A stretch of 21,415 nt of DNA from DATBDE01 sp045805605 (lineage in GTDB: Bacteria > Actinomycetota > Thermoleophilia > Solirubrobacterales > Solirubrobacteraceae), in the NCBI GenBank assembly GCA_045805605.1, contig JBJMKX010000126.1, positions 1-21,415 on the forward strand, in the 5' to 3' direction. The position numbers and the translations under genes were made by a program. Each line of letters starts with the position of its first letter. Position 1 is the first letter of the stretch. The notes below the pieces were generated by a model. It searched no databases. It saw only the letters and a program-made list of their open reading frames with translations, and had not been told where the DNA came from. This document shows positions 14,958 through 21,415 of this stretch, in pieces.

Positions 14958-16021
14958 CGCCGCGGCCGAAGCTGCGCTCCCGCAAGGACGGCGCGGCCGT
15001 CCCGCTAGACGCCACCGACAAGCGGCTGCTGAACCTGATGCAGGGGCACTTCCCGCTCGCGCCGCGGCCCTACCAGCACGTCGCCGCCGAGGCCGGCATC
15101 GCCGAGGCCGAGGCGATGGCGCGCGTAAAGCGCCTGCTCGACGAGCGGATCATCCGCCAGGTCACCCCGATCTTCGACACGCGCGCGCTGGGCTACAAGT
15201 CGATGCTCGTCGCCGCCAAGGTCGATCCCGAGCACCCCTGGCGCGCGGCCAAGATCATCAACGCGCACCCGGGCGTCTCGCACAACTACCTGCGCAACCA
15301 CGACTTCAACATCTGGTTCACGATCGCCGTCGAGCCGGACTCGATCCTGGGGCTGGACGGGACGCTCGAGGTGCTGGGCCGCGAGGCGGGGGCCACCTCG
15401 ATACGCCAGCTGCCCACGCTCAAGCTGTTCAAGATCCGCATGGACCTCGAGATGGAAGGGTCCACCTCCGACCTGGCCAGCGCGGCCGAGGCGGTCGCGC
15501 CCGCCGAGACCGAGCCCCAGCCCTACGACGAGTTCGACGTCGCGGTCATCCGCGGCCTGCAGGGCGACCTCCCGGTCGTCGAGGAGCCGTACGCGCCCAC
15601 CGCGCGCTCGCTCGGAATCGACCAGGCGGCGCTGCTCGACCACCTGGAGGGCATGGTCGAGCGCCGCCTGCTGCGGCGGGTCGCGGCCATCCTCTTTCAT
15701 CGGCGCGCCGGCTTCTCGGCCAACGGGATGGGCGTGTGGAAGGTGCCGGACGACCGCGTGCTCGAGACCGGCGCCCGCATGGCCGCCTTCCGCGGCATCT
15801 CCCACTGCTACCAGCGCCCGACCTACCCGGACTGGCCGTACTCGCTGTTCACGATGGCGCACGGCCGGTCGAAGGAGGAGTGCGACGCGATCCTGGAGGC
15901 CATCGCGGACGAGACCGGCATCGCCGAGCGCGCCACCCTCTACTCGTCGACCGAGTTCAAGAAGGTCCGCCTCCTCTACTTCACCGACGACTACAAGCGT
16001 TGGGAAAGAAAGCGTGCGTAA
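14945..16021 (+). CDS. fused two-domain AsnC/Lrp-type protein, probable siroheme decarboxylase (AhbA-AhbB/NirD-NirL-like)
   Basis: 358 aa made of two tandem AsnC-like units. Unit 1 has a winged helix (about 22-75: LDATDKRLLNLMQGHFPL, then RVKRLLDERIIRQV) and a ligand domain (85-170) with SHNYLRNHDFNIWFTI. Unit 2 has a winged helix (about 195-255) and a ligand domain with ISHCYQRP and YPDWPYSLFTMAHG (294-307). The 'HNYLRN..fNiWFT' and 'YPDWPYSLFTMAHG' blocks are typical of AhbA/AhbB and NirD/L. Those enzymes decarboxylate the C12 and C18 acetates of siroheme. Position between hemB and hemL supports a tetrapyrrole role rather than amino-acid regulation. GTG at 14945 overlaps the hemB stop by 13 nt. 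A heme-responsive regulator is the alternative. Confidence 0.8.
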   Translation: MASLAPRPKLRSRKDGAAVPLDATDKRLLNLMQGHFPLAPRPYQHVAAEAGIAEAEAMARVKRLLDERIIRQVTPIFDTRALGYKSMLVAAKVDPEHPWRAAKIINAHPGVSHNYLRNHDFNIWFTIAVEPDSILGLDGTLEVLGREAGATSIRQLPTLKLFKIRMDLEMEGSTSDLASAAEAVAPAETEPQPYDEFDVAVIRGLQGDLPVVEEPYAPTARSLGIDQAALLDHLEGMVERRLLRRVAAILFHRRAGFSANGMGVWKVPDDRVLETGARMAAFRGISHCYQRPTYPDWPYSLFTMAHGRSKEECDAILEAIADETGIAERATLYSSTEFKKVRLLYFTDDYKRWERKRA

Positions 16022-16033
16022 GCACGTTCCGTC

Positions 16034-17320
16034 GTGACGCCGATCTCGCTGACCGACGCCCGGTCGGCGCAGGTCTACCGGCGGGCGCTCGAGTACCTCC
16101 CCGGGGGCGTCAACTCGCCGGTGCGGGCCATGCGGTCGATCGGCCGCGACCCCATCTTCATCGACCGAGCGGAGGGCTCGGAGATCATCGACGTCGACGG
16201 CAACCGCTACGTCGACTGGGTGATGTCGTGGGGGCCGCTCATCCACGGCCACGCCCATCTCGAGATCCTCAAGGCCGTGATCGACGTCGCGCAGCGGGGC
16301 ACGACGTTTGGCGCGCCGACCCGAGCCGAGGTCTCCCTGGCCGAGGAGGTGGCCACGCGCGTGCCGTCGGTCGAGATGCTGCGCATGACCTCGTCGGGAA
16401 CCGAGGCGACGATGAGCGCGCTGCGCCTGGCCCGCGCGGCGACGGGGCGGGAGAAGGTGCTGAAGTTCGCCGGCGCCTACCACGGGCACGTCGACGGCCT
16501 GCTGGCCGAGGCCGGCTCCGGACTTGCCACCCAGGGCATCCCCGCCTCGCCCGGCGTCCCGCAGAGCGCCACCCAGGCCACCGTCGTCGTCCCGTGGAAC
16601 GACCCCGACGCCGTTCGCGCCGCCACCGACGCGCACGAGTTCGCCGCCATCATCGCCGAGCCGTTCCCGGCCAACATGGGCGTCGTCCCGTCGCGGGACG
16701 GCTTCCTCGAGCTCCTGCGCGAGCGGGCCGACCACAATGGCGCGCTGCTGATCTTCGACGAGGTCATCACCGGCTTCCGGGTCGCCCGCGGGGGCGCTCA
16801 GGAGCTGTGTGCCGTCCTCCCGGACGTGACGGTCATGGGCAAGGTGCTCGGCGGCGGCCTGCCCGCCGCCGCGTTCGGCGCCTCGGCCGATTTGATGAGC
16901 CGGATCGCGCCCGCCGGGGACGTCTACCAGGCGGGGACGCTGTCCGGGAACCCGCTCGCCGTCGCGGCCGGCCGCACCGCGCTGCGGCTCCTCGACGACG
17001 TGGCCTACCCGCGCCTGGCGTCCACGACCGACACGCTGGCGACCGGCCTGCGTGAGGCCGCCGAGGGCGGCCCGATCCAGGTGAACTCGGTGCCCGGGCT
17101 CGTGACCGTGTTCTTCTCGGAGGAGCCGGTGCGGGACTTCGCCGGCGCCGGCGCCTGCGACCTCGACGCCTACGCGGCCTGGTGCCGCGCTCTGCTCGCC
17201 CGCGGGGTCTACGCGCCGGCCTCGCAGTTCGAGGCCTGGTTCGTCTCGCTCGCCCATGACCAGCGCGACCTGGACTGGACGGTCGAGGCCGCAGCGGCGG
17301 CGTTCGCCGAGGTCTTTTGA
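16034..17320 (+). CDS. hemL: glutamate-1-semialdehyde 2,1-aminomutase
   Basis: 428-aa PLP enzyme converting glutamate-1-semialdehyde to 5-aminolevulinate in the C5 pathway of tetrapyrrole synthesis; cytosolic dimer. Motifs: LPGGVNSPVRAMRSIGRDP near the N-terminus, SSGTEATMSALRLARA (120-135, phosphate loop), FAGAYHGHVDG (145-155), LLIFDEVITGFRVARGGAQE with D242, and the cofactor lysine K270 in VMGKVLGGGLPAAAFG. Full family length. GTG at 16034 is taken as the start, 12 nt after the preceding stop. The TGA overlaps a TTG start of the next gene (TTGA). HemA, which would supply its substrate, is not in the window. Confidence 0.96.
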   Translation: MTPISLTDARSAQVYRRALEYLPGGVNSPVRAMRSIGRDPIFIDRAEGSEIIDVDGNRYVDWVMSWGPLIHGHAHLEILKAVIDVAQRGTTFGAPTRAEVSLAEEVATRVPSVEMLRMTSSGTEATMSALRLARAATGREKVLKFAGAYHGHVDGLLAEAGSGLATQGIPASPGVPQSATQATVVVPWNDPDAVRAATDAHEFAAIIAEPFPANMGVVPSRDGFLELLRERADHNGALLIFDEVITGFRVARGGAQELCAVLPDVTVMGKVLGGGLPAAAFGASADLMSRIAPAGDVYQAGTLSGNPLAVAAGRTALRLLDDVAYPRLASTTDTLATGLREAAEGGPIQVNSVPGLVTVFFSEEPVRDFAGAGACDLDAYAAWCRALLARGVYAPASQFEAWFVSLAHDQRDLDWTVEAAAAAFAEVF

Positions 17321-17709
17321 GGCTCGACCCGCTCGCCGCCGCCCTTCGCGACACCGGCGGCCTGCTCGCCGGCGCGGTCGCCGACCCGCCCTATCCCCCC
17401 GCCGACCACGGCGACCGGGTGCCGGCGGACTACAGCTTGATCGTCGAGGCGATCCGCGAGGGCTACGAGCTGCACTACGGCAGCCCGCGCGTGCTGGCAC
17501 CCGACGACCCCGACCTGGCGCTGCTCGCCGGCGACCGCCTGTACGCGCTCGGGCTTGCGCGGCTGGCCCAGCTGGGCGACCTCGAGGCGGTGCGGATCCT
17601 CGCCGACGTGATCTCGGCCAGCGCCCGCGCGCACGCCGAGAGGGCTCCCGAGCGCGCTCGTGCCGCGTGGCACGAGGCCACCGACCGCCTGACAGAACCC
17701 AACCGGTAA
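17317..17709 (+). CDS. conserved-looking hypothetical protein
   Basis: 130 aa, not recognised. It appears soluble and mostly helical: LDPLAAALRDTGGLLAGAV, then a Pro-rich turn (DPPYPPADHGDRVPADY), then DYSLIVEAIREGYELHYG, and a long amphipathic helix LYALGLARLAQLGDLEAVRILADVISASARAHAER. No signal peptide, Cys pairs or metal motif. TTG at 17317 is the natural start because it overlaps the hemL stop by 4 nt; codon usage and periodicity resemble the neighbours. It stands between hemL and the Rieske gene, so a role in assembly or regulation of the heme/bc1 block is possible, but this is a guess from position. Confidence 0.65.
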   Translation: MRLDPLAAALRDTGGLLAGAVADPPYPPADHGDRVPADYSLIVEAIREGYELHYGSPRVLAPDDPDLALLAGDRLYALGLARLAQLGDLEAVRILADVISASARAHAERAPERARAAWHEATDRLTEPNR

Positions 17710-17766
17710 TCTGCCGCGTACTCGGGTTGAGCCCGCGTTTAGGCGCGGCGGGCCGCCCCCAGTTGG
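17707..17766 (+). other. spacer before the Rieske gene: possible -10 box and hairpin
   Basis: TAATCT (17707-17712) fits a TANNNT -10 box. GCCCGC (17731-17736) and GCGGGC (17748-17753) can form a 6-bp hairpin in what would be the 5' leader. A CTGACA at 17689-17694 is only 12 nt upstream of the -10 candidate, which is too close for a standard -35. This is the only spacer above 20 nt between hemL and the right edge, so a promoter for the bc/menaquinone genes would be expected here. Confidence 0.25.
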
Positions 17767-18441
17767 ATGCCAGACAAGCGCGAGAACATCAAGTCCCGCT
17801 ACACGGGCGACCGGGCGATTCCCGGCGCCTTCGAGGGTGAGACCGTCACCCGGCGGCGCTTCATGGTGGGCACGACCCACCTCGCCGGCGCGGGCGCGGC
17901 GCTGGCGTTCACGCTGCCCGCGTTGGCCTTCGCGCTCGGGCCGGTGTTCGAGCGCCAGAAGGCGACGTGGGAGGACGTGGGCCCCGAGAGCGCCTTCAAC
18001 CCCAACACCTACGTGCCGGTCAACTTCACCAACACGCCCGGCATCGGCGACGTGGGCAAGACCACCGCCTACGTGCGCCGCTTCAACCCGGCCCTCGACG
18101 GCAGCTCGCAGCACAAGGGTGAGGCGATCCAGCCTTACGTCGCCATCTCCACGCGCTGCGCCCATCTCGGCTGCCCGGTCCGCTACGTGCCGGCCGCCGA
18201 GCGCTTCATCTGCCCGTGCCACGGCGGCGTCTACGACAACCTCGGCAAGGTCAACGGCGGCCCGCCCGTCCGCCCGCTGGATCGCTTCTACACCCGGGTG
18301 CGCGCCGGCCGCGTCCAGATCGGCCCCCGCTTCTCGGTCAACTCCCAGCTCAACCGCTTCTCGCCCCGCGACCCGGCCGAGCCGCTCGACGGCATCGGCC
18401 AGTACGCGTACCCGGCCCGCTTCACGACCGCCAAGCCCTGA
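17767..18441 (+). CDS. qcrA: Rieske iron-sulfur subunit of the cytochrome bc complex
   Basis: 224 aa. The N-terminal tail carries RRRFMVG (29-35) followed by a single hydrophobic anchor (38-60), a twin-arginine-like membrane insertion pattern as in known Rieske proteins. The [2Fe-2S] ligands are C131/H133 in CAHLGC and C149/H152 in CPCHGG, with C136 and C151 placed to form the usual disulfide. The protein takes an electron from menaquinol at the Qo site and passes it to the cytochrome c domain, on the outer face of the membrane. ATG at 17767. The TGA overlaps the next ATG by one base (TGATG). It is the first gene of the bc trio. Confidence 0.95.
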   Translation: MPDKRENIKSRYTGDRAIPGAFEGETVTRRRFMVGTTHLAGAGAALAFTLPALAFALGPVFERQKATWEDVGPESAFNPNTYVPVNFTNTPGIGDVGKTTAYVRRFNPALDGSSQHKGEAIQPYVAISTRCAHLGCPVRYVPAAERFICPCHGGVYDNLGKVNGGPPVRPLDRFYTRVRAGRVQIGPRFSVNSQLNRFSPRDPAEPLDGIGQYAYPARFTTAKP

Positions 18442-19268
18442 TGCCCAAGATCAAGCTCCCCTCACCCCCGCCCGGCGCCGTCCCGAAGGCCCTGCGCCCG
18501 GCGCCGCAGCGTCCTCAGGAGGGCAATGGCAAAAAGTCCCTCAAGGACAGGCTCATCCACGACGGGACCGAGGCCGGCACGACCGTCGTCGATTGGGTCG
18601 ATGAGCGCACCTCGCTCTCGGGAGCCACGCGCTGGGCCTTGTTCCGCAAGGTGCCCAAGGGAACGAACTGGTTCTACACGCTGGGGTCGGCGACGCTGTT
18701 CGCCTTCCTCAACCAGGCGGTGACCGGGGTCATCCTGGCCATGTACTACGACCCCTCGCCGACGCGGGCCTACGAGTCGATCCGCTACGTCACCAACGAG
18801 GCGTTCCTCGGTGAATTCGTGCGCGGGATGCACAAGTGGGGCTCGACGGTGATGGTGATCCTGATCTTCCTGCACATGGCCCGGACCTTCTTCTTCGGCG
18901 CCTACAAGTACCCGCGCGAGCTCAACTGGGTGATCGGGGTCGTCCTGCTGATCCTCACGATGGCGATGTCGTTCACCGGGTACCTGCTGCCGTTCGACCA
19001 GCGGTCCTACTGGGCGACGATCGTCGGCGTCAACATCAACGGCACCGGCGCGCTCATCGGCCCGTACCTCAGCGACTTCCTGCGGGCGGGGCCGGACTTT
19101 GGGGCCACCACGCTGTCGCGCTTCTACGCCATCCACATGATGCTCATACCGGGCGCGATCGCCGCGCTGATCGGCGCCCACCTGTACCTCGTGGCCAAGC
19201 TCGGCACCACGGCGCCTCCGTGGCTGAAGGCCGAGTCCGAGCCCGAGCTGCGCGAGCAAGAGGTCTAG
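18441..19268 (+). CDS. qcrB: cytochrome b6-like subunit of the cytochrome bc complex
   Basis: 275 aa with a basic, Pro-rich N-terminus and four membrane helices. The heme-b ligands are H131/H145 (GMHKWGSTVMVILIFLHMAR) and H232/H247 (HMMLIPGAIAALIGAH). The pairs are separated by 13 and 14 residues, the cytochrome b6 pattern rather than the 13/13 of full-length cytochrome b. The chain ends after helix D, so this is the split b6 form; the Qo PEWY motif is in the next gene. The acidic tail (ESEPELREQEV) ends 4 nt before the next start. The ATG at 18441 is chosen by overlap with the Rieske stop. Inner part holds hemes bL and bH and the Qi site. Confidence 0.95.
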   Translation: MPKIKLPSPPPGAVPKALRPAPQRPQEGNGKKSLKDRLIHDGTEAGTTVVDWVDERTSLSGATRWALFRKVPKGTNWFYTLGSATLFAFLNQAVTGVILAMYYDPSPTRAYESIRYVTNEAFLGEFVRGMHKWGSTVMVILIFLHMARTFFFGAYKYPRELNWVIGVVLLILTMAMSFTGYLLPFDQRSYWATIVGVNINGTGALIGPYLSDFLRAGPDFGATTLSRFYAIHMMLIPGAIAALIGAHLYLVAKLGTTAPPWLKAESEPELREQEV

Positions 19269-19272
19269 CTCC

Positions 19273-19998
19273 GTGAACGCCCGCGAGAAGGAGCTCTACC
19301 TCCGCGAGTACTCCGTGCTCAAGTCGCAGGGGAAGCCGTTCTTCCCCTACGCGGTGGCCAAGGACTCCCTGATGGCGCTGATCGTGATGATCGTGATCAT
19401 CGCGCTGTCGATCATCCTCGGGGCCGAGCTGGGGCCGAAGGCCGACCCGTCGACGACGACCTACGTGCCGCGGCCCGAGTGGTACTTCTTCTTCCTCTTC
19501 GAGCTGCTGCGGGTCATCAAGCCCCCCGAGCTCGTCCCACTGGCGACGATCGGCGTGCCCACGATCTGCATGGTCCTGCTGTTCACGCTGCCCTTCTTCG
19601 ACCGCTCGCCCGAGCGGCGGCCGGAGCGGCGGCCGATCGCCACCACCGCCGGCATCCTGACCATCGCCGCGATGGCCTATTTGACGTACCTTGGCGCCAG
19701 CGCCGGGTCGCCCACCGAGATTGACATGAAGGCGCCCAGCGACCTCCACGGCAAGGCGCTGGCCACCTTCAACCAGGGCAAGCTCGTCGCCGCCCAGTCT
19801 GGCTGCCTGGCGTGCCACAAGATCGGCGAGAACGGCAACGACGGGCCGGGGCCGCCGCTGACCAAGGTCGGCGCGCGAGTGCCGCGCCAGGCGATCGCGC
19901 GCACGCTGATCAACCCCACCGCGCCGATGCCGTCGTTCAAGGACCTGCCGCCGCAGAAGTTCAACGCCCTCGTCGGCTTCCTCTCACAGTTGCAGTGA
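19273..19998 (+). CDS. qcrC: subunit IV-cytochrome c fusion of the cytochrome bc complex
   Basis: 241 aa. Residues ~1-145 correspond to subunit IV: helix at 32-51, the Qo-site PEWY (68-71) in YVPRPEWYFFFLFELLR, and further helices near 88-108 and 124-143. Residues ~155-241 are a cytochrome c domain with the heme motif CLACH (178-182) and probable axial ligand M219 (TAPMPSFKDL). This fusion matches Bacillus QcrC and not the separate diheme QcrC of mycobacteria. It accepts electrons from Rieske and passes them to the terminal oxidase. GTG at 19273; its TGA overlaps the next GTG by 4 nt. A small direct duplication encodes PERRPERRP at ~113-121. Confidence 0.94.
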   Translation: MNAREKELYLREYSVLKSQGKPFFPYAVAKDSLMALIVMIVIIALSIILGAELGPKADPSTTTYVPRPEWYFFFLFELLRVIKPPELVPLATIGVPTICMVLLFTLPFFDRSPERRPERRPIATTAGILTIAAMAYLTYLGASAGSPTEIDMKAPSDLHGKALATFNQGKLVAAQSGCLACHKIGENGNDGPGPPLTKVGARVPRQAIARTLINPTAPMPSFKDLPPQKFNALVGFLSQLQ

Positions 19999-20699
19999 GT
20001 GCGGCCGCCGCCCGCGGCGTGCTCGACGAGCAGCAGGTGCGGGCGATGTTCGATCGCATCGCCGGTGTCTACGACCGGATGAACCGCGTCATGACGGCGG
20101 GCCTCGACGCGCGCTGGCGCGCCCGGGCGGCCGACCTCGCGGCGATCGGCGCCGGGGGCAAGGCCCTCGACGTCGCATGCGGCACCGGCGACCTGGCGCT
20201 CGAACTGGCCTTGCGGGTGGGCGAGCGCGGCGAGGTCGTGGGCTGCGACTTCTCCGAGCGGATGCTCGAGCTGGCGCGGCGCAAGGCGCCCGCGATCCGG
20301 TTCGAGCGGGCCAATGCGCTCGACCTGCCGTACGCGGACGCGGAGTTCGACGCCGCCACGGTCGGGTTCGGGGCGCGCAACTTCGCCGACCTCGGGCGGG
20401 GCCTGTCGGAGATGGCGCGCGTGGTCCGGCCCGGAGGGCGGGTCGTCGTGCTCGAGATCACCACCCCGCAGCGCCCGCCGCTGTCGTGGTTCTACCGCGT
20501 GTGGTTCGACCGGATCGTGCCGGTGCTCGGGCGCCTGACCGGCCAGGCCGACGCGTACAGCTACCTGCCCAGCTCGGTTCGCCGCTTTCCCGCTCCGGAG
20601 GAGCTGGCGGCGGTGATGGCGGGCGTCGGCCTCGCGCGCATCCGCTGGGTGCTGACCGGCGGTGGGATCATCGCCATCCACGTGGGGGAGCGGCCGTAA
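19995..20699 (+). CDS. menG: demethylmenaquinone methyltransferase (UbiE/MenG family)
   Basis: 234-aa SAM-dependent class I methyltransferase for the last step of menaquinone synthesis, C-methylation of demethylmenaquinol. Family motifs: MFDRIAGVYDRMNRVMTAGLD (19-38), SAM motif LDVACGTGDLAL (58-69), CDFSERML (84-91), NALDLPYAD, VGFGARNFADLGRGLSEM (123-140), and RVVRPGGRVVVLEITTP (142-158). The frame is open further upstream, but GTG at 19995 overlaps the previous stop (GTGA) and gives a family-length protein. It lies next to a polyprenyl diphosphate synthase, an arrangement also seen in Bacillus (hepS-menG-hepT). This links quinone supply to the quinol-oxidising bc genes just upstream. Confidence 0.94.
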   Translation: MSAAAARGVLDEQQVRAMFDRIAGVYDRMNRVMTAGLDARWRARAADLAAIGAGGKALDVACGTGDLALELALRVGERGEVVGCDFSERMLELARRKAPAIRFERANALDLPYADAEFDAATVGFGARNFADLGRGLSEMARVVRPGGRVVVLEITTPQRPPLSWFYRVWFDRIVPVLGRLTGQADAYSYLPSSVRRFPAPEELAAVMAGVGLARIRWVLTGGGIIAIHVGERP

Positions 20700-21415
20700 T
20701 GGCGGCGGCGCCGACCGTCGACGCGGTCGTGCGGGCCGCGGGCCCGCACGTCGCCCCGCTGATGGCGCGAGTGGAGGAGCGGCTGGCCGAGATCGCGACC
20801 GGGCACGGCGCCCTGCTCGCCGAGCATGCAGGGGCGACGATCGCGGCGGGCGGCAAGCGGCTGCGGCCGCTGCTCGTGCTGGTGGCGGCCGGCCGTCGAA
20901 GGGGTCAGACCCCTTCGAGGGAGGGCGAGGGTTTGGTGCGCGCGGCCGTGGCCGTCGAGCTCGTGCACTCGGCCACGCTCGTGCACGACGATGTGCTCGA
21001 CGGCGCGCTGCTGCGTCGGGGGCGCCCGACCGTGGTGGCGGCGGCCGGGCGCGACATCGCGACCGCCACGGGGGACCTGCTGTTCTCGCGCGCGTTCGCC
21101 GAGCTCGCCGAGAACGGCTCGGCCGACCAGATCCGGGTGCTCTCGGATGCGTCGTCGGCGCTGGCGCAGGGTGAGCTGCTGCAGCGCGAGGACGCGTGGA
21201 AGTTGCAGACGACGCGCGAGCGCTACCTGCGCCGCTGCGATTTGAAGACCGCGCGGCTGTTCCGCGCGGCGTGTGAGCTGGGCGCCCTGGCGGGTGGAGG
21301 GAACGTGCGGCTGCTCGGCGACTTCGGCGAGCAGATCGGGCTCGCCTTCCAGCTGCTCGACGACGTGCTGGACGTGAGCGGCCCAGCCGAGCGCACGGGC
21401 AAGCACCGCGGCACA
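20699..21415 (+). CDS. trans-polyprenyl diphosphate synthase (3' partial)
   Basis: 239 codons are visible with no stop, running off the window. ATG at 20699 overlaps the menG TAA (TAATG). Motifs: GGKRLRP (51-57), first Asp-rich site VHDDVLDGALLRRGRPT with D97/D98/D101, GDLLFSRAF (125-133), LAQGELLQ (155-162), KTARLF (183-188), and second Asp-rich site FQLLDDVLDVSG with D221/D222/D225. It builds the long prenyl tail (heptaprenyl to nonaprenyl diphosphate) for menaquinone, consistent with menG next door. Chain length cannot be fixed from this. Residues 66-74 (RRRGQTPSR) are encoded by a perfect palindrome, an unusual insert in the variable loop between the first two motifs. Confidence 0.93.
   Translation, partial: MAAAPTVDAVVRAAGPHVAPLMARVEERLAEIATGHGALLAEHAGATIAAGGKRLRPLLVLVAAGRRRGQTPSREGEGLVRAAVAVELVHSATLVHDDVLDGALLRRGRPTVVAAAGRDIATATGDLLFSRAFAELAENGSADQIRVLSDASSALAQGELLQREDAWKLQTTRERYLRRCDLKTARLFRAACELGALAGGGNVRLLGDFGEQIGLAFQLLDDVLDVSGPAERTGKHRGT
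20896..20918. repeat. perfect 23-nt palindrome inside the prenyl synthase gene
   Basis: Arms TCGAAGGGGTC (20896-20906) and GACCCCTTCGA (20908-20918) are exact reverse complements around one central A. It lies in frame, in a loop between the GGKRLRP motif and the first Asp-rich motif, so it adds residues without breaking the gene. The sequence has the look of a mobile palindromic repeat unit and not of coding constraint. Confidence 0.8.

Noticed and set aside
15005..17500. 831-codon minus-strand open frame opposite the AhbA-AhbB-like gene and hemL
   Set aside because: Low-complexity Arg/Gly/Val/Asp composition mirrors the codons of the genuine plus-strand genes; no motif is seen.
19606..19636. 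Short direct duplication GAGCGGCGGCCG in the subunit IV-cytochrome c gene
   Set aside because: A two-unit, 12-nt repeat in a loop (PERRPERRP) is ordinary slippage in GC-rich DNA and does not affect the cofactor motifs.

Overview
The window is very GC-rich DNA with dense, mostly co-directional genes. Many genes start with GTG or TTG, and stop/start overlaps of 1 to 23 nt are common. Gene content and order suggest a deep-branching actinomycete of the Thermoleophilia/Solirubrobacterales type: a Bacillus-like split cytochrome bc complex, menaquinone genes, GtrA and GT87 membrane glycosyltransferases, and a short Ddl. The taxonomic call is an inference from gene content, not a database match.

Left part (1-4149). 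The 3' end of an NMT1/THI5-type substrate-binding protein is followed by a complete 974-bp IS982-like insertion sequence with 16-bp inverted ends. The IS sits exactly at a CTAG that forms the edge of a ~100-bp palindromic repeat. Two repeat copies in tandem fill the space up to ddl. On the minus strand, a fold-type-I aminotransferase and ddl form a two-gene unit overlapping by 23 nt.

Middle part (4262-13857). On the plus strand are a DUF4126-like membrane protein coupled to an alkaline-phosphatase-superfamily phosphodiesterase, then GtrA and two GT87-like GT-C membrane glycosyltransferases. The first GT87-like protein carries an extra exported N-terminal domain. A minus-strand YmdB/TIGR00282 phosphodiesterase overlaps the second one tail to tail by 71 nt. 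An AI-2E-family (PerM-like) membrane protein follows, then an ABC ATPase and an ABC-2-type permease. A third copy of the palindromic repeat begins on the permease stop codon.

Right part (13980-21415) is a respiratory-chain locus, all on the plus strand. hemB, a fused two-domain AsnC-type protein (siroheme decarboxylase AhbA-AhbB/NirD-NirL-like) and hemL are followed by a 130-aa unknown, Rieske protein, cytochrome b6-like protein, a subunit IV-cytochrome c fusion, the menaquinone methyltransferase menG, and a polyprenyl diphosphate synthase cut by the window end. Together these make tetrapyrrole, the heme-containing bc complex and the quinone it oxidises. Starts and stops in this block are nearly all overlapping or within about 50 nt, which suggests long co-transcribed units with translational coupling.

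The most unusual signals are the CTAG-bounded palindromic repeat that abuts stop codons (and the IS inserted at its boundary), a perfect 23-nt palindrome embedded in frame in the prenyl synthase gene, and the fused siroheme-decarboxylase-like protein between hemB and hemL. No CRISPR array, rRNA or tRNA was seen.
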